Shown: positions 33,406 through 40,746 of the stretch, piece by piece
Layout of the letters: each line of letters begins with the position of its first letter
Numbering within the stretch: position 1 is the first letter of the stretch
NCBI GenBank assembly: GCA_028681135.1
Contig: JAQUJC010000026.1
Span: 1-41,065 of the forward strand
Length of the DNA: 41,065 bases
From: Kiritimatiellia bacterium
Lineage (GTDB): Bacteria > Verrucomicrobiota > Kiritimatiellia > CAIQIC01 > Lenti-01
Direction: 5' to 3'
Translations under genes and position numbers: made by a program
The notes under the pieces: model-generated
What the model was told of the DNA's origin: nothing
Seen by the model: only the letters and a program-made list of their open reading frames with translations
Databases searched by the model: none

Positions 33406-35234
33406 TGAACATTCTCGGTATCAGCGCCTTTTATCACGATTCGGCGGCGGCCTTGGTACGGGATGGCCACATCGTCGCGGCCGCACAAGAAGAGCGCTTT
33501 ACGCGCAAAAAACATGATCCCGGCTTCCCGACCCAAGCCGTCCGCTACTGCCTGGCCGAAGCGGGGCTCGCGGCCGACCAGCTCGATGCCGTGGCCTTCT
33601 ACGACAAGCCCATCCAAAAGTTTTCCCGCATCCTGGAAACCTACATGGGCGTCGCCCCCAAGGGCCTGCGGTCGTTTATGATGGCCTTGCCGGTGTGGCT
33701 CAAGCAAAAGCTGTGGATTCCGCTCGAGATCGAAGCTGCCTTGGAGCAGGCGGGCATTCAGATGCCGACCGAACTCTATTTCCCGGAACATCACGAATCG
33801 CATGCCGCCAGCGCCTTTTATCCCTCTCCGTTTGAAAGCGCCGCAATCTTGACGGTGGACGGGGTCGGCGAATGGGCCACGAGCACCATTGGGCATGGCC
33901 GCGGCAATCAGGTTGACATGCTTAGCGAACTGCGCTTTCCACACTCGCTGGGTTTGCTCTATTCGGCCTTCACCTACTACACCGGTTTCAAAGTCAATTC
34001 CGGGGAGTACAAGCTGATGGGCCTGGCCCCTTATGGCAAACCCGTCTATGTCGATCTCATCTTCGATCAACTGCTGGATCTGCGCGAGGATGGGTCCTTT
34101 CGCCTCAATCTGGACTACTTTGGCTATCTGGATGGCCTGACGATGACCAACCGCCGCTTCGACGCGCTGTTTGGCGGCCCGCCGCGTCCATCCGAGTCGG
34201 ACCTCACCGAGCGCGAAATGGACATTGCGGCCTCCATCCAGGTCGTCACCGAGGAGATCGTTTTGAAAATGGCGCGGCACGCCCGGGCGATCACCGGCGA
34301 AAAGCAGTTGTGCATGGCTGGCGGGGTGGCCCTGAACTGCGTAGCGAATGGCCGACTGCTACGCGAAGGCATTTTTGATGATATTTGGATTCAGCCGGCT
34401 GCCGGCGATGCGGGCGGGGCGCTGGGGTGCGCCCTGGTCGCCTGGCACCAGATCAAGGGCCAGCCCCGTACCGCTGACTCGCAGCACGATCAGATGAGCG
34501 GCACCTATCTCGGTCCCGAATTCTCCGATGACGAGATCGGCGAATTTCTACAGGCCAGGGGCTATCCCGCCACCAAGCCGGATGCCGCCGACTGGGCCCC
34601 CGCCATTGCCAAGCTCATCGCGGAGGAAAACGTCATTGGCCTCTGCCAGGGCCGCATGGAATTCGGGCCGCGTGCCTTGGGGGGGCGGTCGATTATTGGT
34701 GACGCGCGCTCAACGAAGATGCAGTCGATCATGAACCTCAAAATTAAGTATCGCGAATCTTTTCGTCCCTTTGCACCTTCTTGCCTCGAAGAATCAGTCT
34801 CGGAGTATTTCGAGATGGATCAGCCGTCACCCTTCATGCTGCTCGTGGCCCAGGTGCGCAAGGAGCGCTGCATTGGCCTGGAGGGCAGCGAAAACCTGTC
34901 GGCCCGGGAACGCATCAACCAGATTCGTTCCGACATTCCCGCCATCACCCATGTGGACTATTCCGCACGCGTCCAGACCGTCAATCGCGACACCAGCCCG
35001 CGCTATTACGACATTATCAAGGCCTTCGAGCGCCTGACGGGATATGGCGTCATCATCAATACCTCCTTCAATGTGCGCGGCGAGCCAATTGTCTGTACGC
35101 CTGAAGACGCCTATCGCTGCTTCATGCGCACCGAGATGGACATCCTCGTGCTGGGGGGCTATATATTGGATAAGAAACATCAGCCGCCTTTTGAGGACAA
35201 GACGAACTGGCGGGAAGATTTTGTTCTGGATTAA
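33405..35234 (+). CDS. Carbamoyltransferase (NodU/CmcH/SxtI family)
   Basis: A 609-aa O-carbamoyltransferase, which uses carbamoyl phosphate and ATP to carbamoylate a hydroxyl, often on a sugar. ATG 33405 overlaps the SxtJ stop. The N-terminal ASKHA-like domain has ILGISAFYHDSAAALVRDG, EERFTRKKHD, HHESHAASAFY (metal-binding His), AILTVDGVGEW and KLMGLAPYGKP. Then come AGGVALNCVANGRL and the C-terminal domain with EFGPRALGGRSIIGDARS and YRESFRPFAPS. Length and domain order match SxtI and NodU. Flanked by SxtJ-like and DUF5989 proteins, it probably modifies a surface glycan, not a toxin; the acceptor is unknown. Confidence 0.94.
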   Translation: MNILGISAFYHDSAAALVRDGHIVAAAQEERFTRKKHDPGFPTQAVRYCLAEAGLAADQLDAVAFYDKPIQKFSRILETYMGVAPKGLRSFMMALPVWLKQKLWIPLEIEAALEQAGIQMPTELYFPEHHESHAASAFYPSPFESAAILTVDGVGEWATSTIGHGRGNQVDMLSELRFPHSLGLLYSAFTYYTGFKVNSGEYKLMGLAPYGKPVYVDLIFDQLLDLREDGSFRLNLDYFGYLDGLTMTNRRFDALFGGPPRPSESDLTEREMDIAASIQVVTEEIVLKMARHARAITGEKQLCMAGGVALNCVANGRLLREGIFDDIWIQPAAGDAGGALGCALVAWHQIKGQPRTADSQHDQMSGTYLGPEFSDDEIGEFLQARGYPATKPDAADWAPAIAKLIAEENVIGLCQGRMEFGPRALGGRSIIGDARSTKMQSIMNLKIKYRESFRPFAPSCLEESVSEYFEMDQPSPFMLLVAQVRKERCIGLEGSENLSARERINQIRSDIPAITHVDYSARVQTVNRDTSPRYYDIIKAFERLTGYGVIINTSFNVRGEPIVCTPEDAYRCFMRTEMDILVLGGYILDKKHQPPFEDKTNWREDFVLD

Positions 35235-35264
35235 TCCCGTCCAGAGGGAAAAGAGGCCAACCGC

Positions 35265-35429
35265 ATGAGGATGTTGAAATACCTGGGTCAGCTCTTGAAA
35301 GAGTTCGGAGAGTTCGCGTGGCAGAACAAGGCCTGGTGGATACTGCCCATCGTTGTGATTCTGCTGCTACTGTCGGCGCTGATTTTGGCCGGCAGCTCCG
35401 CAGCGCCCTTTATCTACACGTTGTTCTAA
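35265..35429 (+). CDS. DUF5989 family small membrane protein
   Basis: A 54-aa protein. It starts at ATG 35265 behind an agagg box, 30 bases after the carbamoyltransferase stop; a second ATG at 35271 is possible. The sequence has an amphipathic start (LKYLGQLLKEFGEFAWQNK), then a WWILPIVVILLLLSALILA membrane helix and a terminal APFIYTLF, the typical DUF5989 pattern. This family is often found next to SxtJ and carbamoyltransferase genes and corresponds in position to SxtK of the saxitoxin cluster. Function is unknown; a membrane adaptor for the carbamoyltransferase is a reasonable guess. Confidence 0.85.
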   Translation: MRMLKYLGQLLKEFGEFAWQNKAWWILPIVVILLLLSALILAGSSAAPFIYTLF

Positions 35430-35653
35430 CTGGCGTATTCACGCGACGCGGTTGCTTCAGCGGATTCCGCGCCGCCGACTGTCTGCTCGGGATCGCCTCG
35501 CTCCATACCGTTCCGACCGCCTCCGCCAACCCACCGACGGCAGGTCTGGCGCAAGCCACGCCCCATCCCAACCGCTCGCCCCTTGCCGGGATCTATCCCC
35601 GCCAGACGGGACGAAACGAAGGGATATCGGTAGCCCCTGGCCAAGCAATTCTG

Positions 35654-35681
35654 CTCCAGATGGTTAATTAACCATCTGGAG
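35654..35681. promoter_or_regulatory. Perfect 28-bp palindrome
   Basis: The half-site ctccagatggttaa at 35654-35667 is followed directly by its exact reverse complement at 35668-35681. A second, imperfect copy lies at 35732-35756 and shares ttaattaaccatctgg. The pair sits in the 408-bp gene-free gap 35430-35837, between convergent genes. It is too long and too regular to be chance. A dimeric regulator site, a replication/segregation site or the end of a miniature element are all possible. No other gene-like signal was seen in this gap. Confidence 0.7.
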
Positions 35682-35731
35682 TAAAATGCAGCATTACAAG
35701 GAGTTTTCAGCCATTTTAGGCATTTTTAAAC

Positions 35732-35756
35732 CCATGATAGTTAATTAACCATCTGG
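35732..35756. repeat. Imperfect second copy of the ttaattaaccatctgg palindrome
   Basis: The right half, ttaattaaccatctgg at 35741-35756, is identical to the perfect palindrome 78 bp upstream; the left half (ccatgatag) has one insertion and one substitution relative to ccagatgg. The 50 bp between the two copies is AT-rich and includes ttttcagccattttaggc, which resembles the dispersed AT-rich repeat. Confidence 0.55.
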
Positions 35757-35837
35757 CGAGGACCCTACCAAGGATGGGGGATACAGATGAATGGGGATCG
35801 GCATGGCCGATCCCCAACAACTGGCTCGGGGGGGGGG

Positions 35838-37634
35838 CTAGTCTATGACGACGGGTTCGTCGAGGTCGTCGTCGTCCAGTTCCTGGAAATCGTAGCCGTC
35901 GGCTTCCAACTCCTGCTGAAAGGCCTCCATTTGTGATTGGTGGAGAGCGGCGGCCCGCTGCTGGGCTTCCTGTACCTTTTGGGCCACCGCGCTGATGTCG
36001 GCCAGGCTGACGCGCAGGCGGGACATCATGCTATCATTGGCCCGATAGGCCAGCGCGCCGAGATAGCCGGGGCCGGCCGGAATGAAGTCGGCGCTTTCAT
36101 CGTCGGTGATGGTGTCGAGCAAGCCGAGATAGTCCCGAAGGCCATCAAACACCGCGATCTGGGCCAGTTCAAGCAACGCGGGTTCGGGACGGGGGAAGAA
36201 TGCCTGCCAGCCATCATTTTCCGCGATGCTTGTCGCAGTGCCGTCGAGGGCCCGGTCGATGAGCAGGTCGGTAATGTCCTGTCCGCCAATACCCGCCAGC
36301 ACGGCGTCCGGCAGCCAGGCTTGCTCAATGTGGACTTCCACGACGCGGCCTGCGGGCCACACCTGGGCAAGGGCCTCGCCAGGCTGGAAGCGATAGGTCA
36401 TGCGGTCGATGGGGATTTCGCGGTATTCGCGCGGTTCTTCCTGAACCAGTTCGAGGTGGAAGGGAGCCTCGGGGGCGGCGTCCATCGCCGCCGTCATCAT
36501 CTCATTGGCCAGGCTCACCATGGTGGCGGTCGAGGCCCGCAGGTTGGCAGGGTTTTTGAGGGAGAGATATTGGGCCATGCGCAAGGGGGCCTGGCGCGTG
36601 GGGGGCAGCAACGCGATCCCCAAGTCGCTATCGATCTCGTCCCAATAGGTTTTGAGGAGGTCCATGTAGGTGGTCAAGGTCTCGGCTGGCATGGACGCGG
36701 GCATGGCCTGGAACACGCGCTTCACATAGCGGAAATAGGTGGGGGCCAGCAGTTGCAAGTCGCCCAGATGGGCAGTATCGGCCAAGAGGGCACCGGGGAG
36801 ATTGACCACGCCGGTCGCGGGTGCGGGCGGTTGGATCGTGGCAAACCATCGGCCCAGAAGACTGTCCCCGACGGGGGTGACATTCATGTGCAGATTGAGG
36901 TGGCCGCTGCCCACGGCGATCCCCTGGGCAAACGATTGGATTTGGCGCGCCGCGGCCATATACCCCTCCATGTAGAGGCGGCCAATCGCGGCGGAGGGTT
37001 CCAGTTCGTCCTGCATGGCGGAAAAGGCCTCATCCATTTGCGCTCTGATTTTGGGCTCGAACGCATTCACCAAAGCCACCGGATAGAGTTGCATGGCGAC
37101 CACGCCTTCGACTGGCAGGATGGCGGGCAGGGTCGGCAGGGCGGCGGCGGCCTGGCGGATATCGGCCGCGGATGGCGCGATCAGCAGCGACCCGTCGCCT
37201 TTTTGAATATAGATGTTTTTCCAGGGCAACACCTGGACGTCGGGTGCCGCCAATTGCAGCAAGCCATCAGCCGTTTCGCTTTCGGTGGTCCAACCGGCAT
37301 CCGCCAAGGCGGCCAGATAGGCCGAGCCATCGTCGGGAACCGGCATGACCAGCGCGCCGCTGCCGGAGGGCGAATCGTTGTCTAGCCATAGGCTGCGCAA
37401 AGTTCCATTGGGTACCAGGCCCACGCCGGCGGGGGTACCCAACACACCATGCAGGCCCATGGTGACAACTTCTTTAGGAACGGGATCGCCCACGGCCTGG
37501 GTCAGCTCGAGGACGGCGTCGCCCAGATTGTCGATGCCGCGGATTTCCAGGACGCCCAGAACGCCGGCTCCAGCGGGGGCGAGTATCGCCAGACACAGCA
37601 CAGTGGTCAGCAGAAGGATGCAGTTTGTTTTCAC
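35838..37634 (-). CDS. Secreted protein of unknown function
   Basis: A 598-aa protein starting at GTG 37634, with a ggagg box seven bases upstream; the frame is open further but crosses an intergenic inverted repeat. A clear signal peptide (KTNCILLLTTVLCLAILAPAGAG) is followed by a region with GVLEIRGIDNLGDAVLELTQ near the start. The rest alternates helices and strands and ends in a very acidic tail (FQELDDDDLDEP). No catalytic motif or named domain was recognised. It is divergent from lexA. The protein should be periplasmic or surface-located; the LEIRGIDNLGDAVL text hints at a large family of PVC periplasmic proteins, but I cannot name it. Confidence 0.75.
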   Translation of the reverse strand: MKTNCILLLTTVLCLAILAPAGAGVLGVLEIRGIDNLGDAVLELTQAVGDPVPKEVVTMGLHGVLGTPAGVGLVPNGTLRSLWLDNDSPSGSGALVMPVPDDGSAYLAALADAGWTTESETADGLLQLAAPDVQVLPWKNIYIQKGDGSLLIAPSAADIRQAAAALPTLPAILPVEGVVAMQLYPVALVNAFEPKIRAQMDEAFSAMQDELEPSAAIGRLYMEGYMAAARQIQSFAQGIAVGSGHLNLHMNVTPVGDSLLGRWFATIQPPAPATGVVNLPGALLADTAHLGDLQLLAPTYFRYVKRVFQAMPASMPAETLTTYMDLLKTYWDEIDSDLGIALLPPTRQAPLRMAQYLSLKNPANLRASTATMVSLANEMMTAAMDAAPEAPFHLELVQEEPREYREIPIDRMTYRFQPGEALAQVWPAGRVVEVHIEQAWLPDAVLAGIGGQDITDLLIDRALDGTATSIAENDGWQAFFPRPEPALLELAQIAVFDGLRDYLGLLDTITDDESADFIPAGPGYLGALAYRANDSMMSRLRVSLADISAVAQKVQEAQQRAAALHQSQMEAFQQELEADGYDFQELDDDDLDEPVVID

Positions 37635-37749
37635 GGTCGAACCTCCAGGATAGGAATGGGGTGTGTTTCTCATTACGACTTCAGGGTAGCGTATTTCCGT
37701 TTCCCAGGAAAGAAAAAGTTGGGGCGCATCTGGCGATTCGTTACAGGAG

Positions 37750-37826
37750 CGGCTCATCGGGACGATTCGCCCTACCCCTGACGCACAGTCCCACCCCCGG
37801 TAGGGCGAACTGTCCCCGGTGAGCCG
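37750..37826. repeat. Long imperfect inverted repeat (dispersed hairpin element)
   Basis: The left arm at 37750-37774 (starting cggctcatc, ending ttcgcccta) and the right arm at 37801-37826 (starting tagggcgaac, ending ggtgagccg) are reverse complements apart from a few mismatches and one gap. They enclose a 26-base loop. The arms would form a stem of about 25 bp. It lies in the divergent gap between the secreted protein and lexA, so it is not a terminator for either; a REP-like dispersed element is more likely. Confidence 0.7.
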
Positions 37827-37900
37827 AGCGTTAAGCCTGGCAAATATTCTGGCCCTGAAACGCAGATGCATCCCAAAAGCTGCGCCGAAAAAAAATCGGC

Positions 37901-37929
37901 TTGCCATCTGAACGGAAGTTCAGTTTACT
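37901..37929 (+). promoter_or_regulatory. lexA promoter with embedded SOS box
   Basis: TTGCCA (37901-37906) and TTTACT (37924-37929) are 17 bp apart, and the whole spacer but one base is a perfect palindrome, ctgaacggaagttcag at 37908-37923. This is the GAAC-N4-GTTC form of LexA box. LexA bound here would block RNA polymerase, giving the usual autoregulation. The gene starts at 37966. Confidence 0.8.
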
Positions 37930-37965
37930 GGCGCTGACACCGTGAGAAATCGAGAGGAGGCCCCC

Positions 37966-38553
37966 ATGCCCAGAAGCATCCAATTAGAGGACAAGCTACG
38001 TCAATTGCGCCAGTTCTGGCGTCAGGAACACCGACCACCGACCTTCGCGGAAATGCTCGATGTCTTTGGCTACCGCTCCAAGAACGCCGTGTTTGGCCTG
38101 TTGGCCAAGCTGGAGGAGCGCGGCTACATCATCAAAGACCCGAACGGACGCATTGCACTGCTGCCCAAGCTGACTGGAACCGTCCGCGTCCTGGGCTCGA
38201 TTGCGGCGGGGTTCCCCACCCAGGAGGAGCAGCAGGAGGCCGAGGCCGTCAGCCTGGATGAGTATCTGGTCAAGAATCCCGACAACACCTTTATGCTGAC
38301 CGTGCGCGGGGACTCCATGATCGATGCGGGCATTATGCCCGGCGATCTGGTGCTGGTGGAAAAGGGGCCCCGGCCCGGTTTGAATGATATCGTGGTGGCT
38401 TGCGTGGACGACGAATGGACGCTGAAGTACTACATGCGCGATAAAGCCGGGGTGCGGCTGGACCCGGCCAACTCCAAGTACACCTTTATTCGCCCCAAAC
38501 AGTCGCTCAAAATTGGCGGCATCGTGCGCGCCGTCATCCGCAAGTATGCGTAA
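37966..38553 (+). CDS. lexA: LexA-type SOS transcriptional repressor
   Basis: A 195-aa repressor of the SOS response that cleaves itself when RecA is activated by DNA damage. ATG 37966 is preceded by gaggaggc. The N-terminal winged helix (about 1-68) reads DKLRQLRQFW, PPTFAEMLDVFGYRSKNAVF and LAKLEERGYI. The self-cleavage site is Ala81-Gly82 (GSIAAGFPT), the catalytic Ser117 is in VRGDSMID, and Lys154 is in EWTLKYY. The promoter carries a matching palindrome, so it very likely represses itself. It is transcribed alone, followed by a repeat-rich gap of about 750 bp. Confidence 0.92.
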   Translation: MPRSIQLEDKLRQLRQFWRQEHRPPTFAEMLDVFGYRSKNAVFGLLAKLEERGYIIKDPNGRIALLPKLTGTVRVLGSIAAGFPTQEEQQEAEAVSLDEYLVKNPDNTFMLTVRGDSMIDAGIMPGDLVLVEKGPRPGLNDIVVACVDDEWTLKYYMRDKAGVRLDPANSKYTFIRPKQSLKIGGIVRAVIRKYA

Positions 38554-38678
38554 CCCCCCCCCGGGGGTCAGAAAAGAGGTCTTTCGATCTCAAAAGAACG
38601 AGTTAAGAGCACCCCTTTTCTTGGGTGTGCCTATAGCTCCGTGAGTGTAGCGCACGACCCTACCGATACCTTTTCGCT

Positions 38679-38819
38679 CAAAATAGCCAAAAAGTGATAA
38701 AAATCGGTATTTTTAAGCCAAAAATGACCCAAAATGACCCAAAATTGGCCCAAAATTGGGTTTTGTGGCGTTTTTCAGTCGGTTTTGCCCCCAATCGTCA
38801 ATATCGCCTTCGCAACCCA
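38679..38819 (+). repeat. AT-rich dispersed repeat, copy B
   Basis: A 141-bp segment starting caaaatagccaaaaagtgat and ending gccttcgcaaccca, matching copy A (23388-23519) in inverted orientation. It lies 125 bp after lexA. The bases before it (38554-38678) contain a cccccggggg palindrome and a gcacccc/gggtgtgc imperfect hairpin, but no open frame of interest. Confidence 0.85.
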
Positions 38820-38937
38820 TACGATTACTTTATAAAACTGGCCCCTTTACTATTCAATATCCAGCGAGGGTGTCCAGCGAAGGACTGCTCTCGTGCGGTG
38901 CTTGTTGAGCGCGCCCAGCGGGCGCGCAGCAGTGATC

Positions 38938-38986
38938 TTTTCCACGCTATGGAAACTTTTTTCGGGATTTTTCCACGCTATGGAAA
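38938..38986. repeat. Two direct copies of a small palindromic repeat (ttttccacgctatggaaa)
   Basis: Identical 18-base copies lie at 38938-38955 and 38969-38986, 31 bp apart. Each can fold on itself (tttcca/tggaaa around a five-base loop). They sit in the gene-free region 38554-39308 with other repeat words, and look like dispersed intergenic elements. Confidence 0.65.
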
Positions 38987-39308
38987 ACGTGCATAGGACC
39001 TCGGCGGGGGATGACTCTGTTCCCCCTTTTCCCATCTGGATATTTTTGCCTCATCCCTCTTTTCTCCCGAGCGGGCGCGCCTAATGGGTACACCACCACC
39101 CATTAGTGTGTATTTGTGTGCATTTGTGGTTGCTCCCCAGTCCCCCACTTGATCATTGGATATGGGATATTGAATAGCGGTCAGTCGCCCTGATCGCCCG
39201 TACGGGCTTCCGCCCCATGAGCAAACTACATACGCCCCCGCGGGGCTTGTTCAACCCGGGATTGCCGCGTGGCTTCGCACGCTACTAATCCCTACTTTGT
39301 TCGACGCT
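38987..39308. other. Gene-free mosaic of short dispersed repeats
   Basis: No convincing gene. It contains a tgtgtatttgtgtgcatttg word near 39108-39127, an inverted ttcaatatcc-type word at about 39163-39177, and GC-rich scraps such as cgcccgtacgggc. It reads as accumulated repeat fragments between lexA and an AT-richer hypothetical gene pair. Confidence 0.5.
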
Positions 39309-39309
39309 T

Positions 39310-40659
39310 TTATTCTGTAGGAATAATGACAAGTGTAATTGACGAATAGGGATGAAACCCTGGGATGATGCTTCTCATCACATCTCCATCGAGGTAATGA
39401 TGCGCGATGCCAGGAAAAAGCCTGGGGTTAACAGGATGCTTTGCTCGGGGATTATGAAACATATCAAGTCCTTGTCCCCATGATTCCTTGTATTTGCCAG
39501 GTATAACCTCAACCGAGAATGGTAGCGGTGCCGGCGCATTTAGATCGTGGTTGTAACAAGTACCCTTACGAATCATGCGAATACTTGTATTTCCAAATCC
39601 CGCCAGTTTTCCCATGCGATTAAACTTAGAAATAGTAGCGCTATTGCTGAAAAGAACCGCGCTGACATTCTCGGCGTTGGGCTGGAAGAAGAACCCTGAC
39701 GGAATGGTCTTGTCATTCCATGTATGTGTATTGATTGTCTCAGCAACAGTTCTGAGTAAGCGGTGTCCATCGAGTATAGCCTTCCAGCGTTTTCCGTATA
39801 GGTATGGCCCTAATGCCTGACCCGACCAAACCATGGAATCGTCCTTGTGAAAATCGTGAATGGCGAAAACAAGTGGATTACCTTGGACATGTGGCTCTTC
39901 CCAGTACTTGCGCTGTAGCTTTGTGAAGAGCGGGCTGCCAAACTTTATGGGAAGATAGTCCGCATTCAACATCTCGATTTGCGACGCTGATTTTGGTGAC
40001 CAGTCAATATCGAATCCTGGGCTTGGGTTAACGGTTACACACTCAATGTATGTCGGATAATCTCCCTTGATGCACTCGTAGTCAGGGAACGAAGTCTTGT
40101 CGCCGAATGCAAACAATTCCTCGTGAAGATAAGCAAACATGAACAACTCCCATAAGCGAGCATTGAACCCGCCTGACTGAAATTGTTCTATGAAGTTTCC
40201 GTCCAAGTCTATAAAAGCATACGCGGTTTCTTGGATAATTCCCTTGGCGGGAGAATGCCCTTCCGTATCACGCAGAATTCGGAAATGAGAATGTAATCGC
40301 TCATCTGACACTACTTGCTTAAATATCTCGTTCTTTTTGTGGACTGCGTCACCTTGAGGGTGCACAACATCACCACGCCGGCTGAATTCGTCTAACTTTA
40401 GGTGTAATGCGGCTCTGGCCCCTTCGATATTATCAAAGCTAACTGCGCCATCGATCCAGCGAAAAACGCCCCTCTCGTCTCTGCCAAGTATAATATAATT
40501 CCAGTCCTTATCAGTATGGTCGAGAAGGATAGTCCCTAATGTATTCTCGGAATCGTCTGAGTACCATTCGACTTCCGTGGCGAGGATAGAAGCCATCGGG
40601 TGCTTAGACATGGTAAGCGCGGCGAATCGATCATTAGATATGGGGCGTATGCTCGGCAT
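39310..40659 (-). CDS. Hypothetical protein, possible accessory nuclease-like domain
   Basis: A 449-aa protein of unknown function, visibly more AT-rich than the chromosome core and probably acquired. ATG 40659 follows a gaagaga box; a GTG at 40683 is in frame. No signal peptide or membrane segment is seen, so it should be cytoplasmic. The middle has FMFAYLHEELFAFGDKTSFP followed by DYECIKGDYPTYIECVTVNP, which resembles the PD...ExV layout of degenerate PD-(D/E)xK folds. Further on are LFTKLQRKYWE, GNPLVFAIHDFH, ATISKFNRMGKLAGFG and a C-terminal PGIAHHYLDGD. I recall similar stand-alone hypothetical proteins in many bacteria. The nuclease idea is speculative. Confidence 0.65.
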   Translation of the reverse strand: MPSIRPISNDRFAALTMSKHPMASILATEVEWYSDDSENTLGTILLDHTDKDWNYIILGRDERGVFRWIDGAVSFDNIEGARAALHLKLDEFSRRGDVVHPQGDAVHKKNEIFKQVVSDERLHSHFRILRDTEGHSPAKGIIQETAYAFIDLDGNFIEQFQSGGFNARLWELFMFAYLHEELFAFGDKTSFPDYECIKGDYPTYIECVTVNPSPGFDIDWSPKSASQIEMLNADYLPIKFGSPLFTKLQRKYWEEPHVQGNPLVFAIHDFHKDDSMVWSGQALGPYLYGKRWKAILDGHRLLRTVAETINTHTWNDKTIPSGFFFQPNAENVSAVLFSNSATISKFNRMGKLAGFGNTSIRMIRKGTCYNHDLNAPAPLPFSVEVIPGKYKESWGQGLDMFHNPRAKHPVNPRLFPGIAHHYLDGDVMRSIIPGFHPYSSITLVIIPTE

Positions 40660-40746
40660 GGGGTTCTCTTCGTCGAACGTCACGGGTCAGCGAACCCGAC
40701 ACCTTGTGGCGCTCTGCGCCCGCTTGTCGATGCTCATTATTAATAC

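Noticed and set aside
35937..37385. 482-aa plus-strand open frame
   Set aside because: Antisense to the secreted protein with a good signal peptide and ribosome binding site; Gly/His/Gln-rich shadow.
38694..38996. Lys/Asn/Phe-rich open frame after lexA (and 23268-23753 minus)
   Set aside because: Both are read through copies of the AT-rich dispersed repeat; similarity between them is repeat DNA, not a conserved protein.
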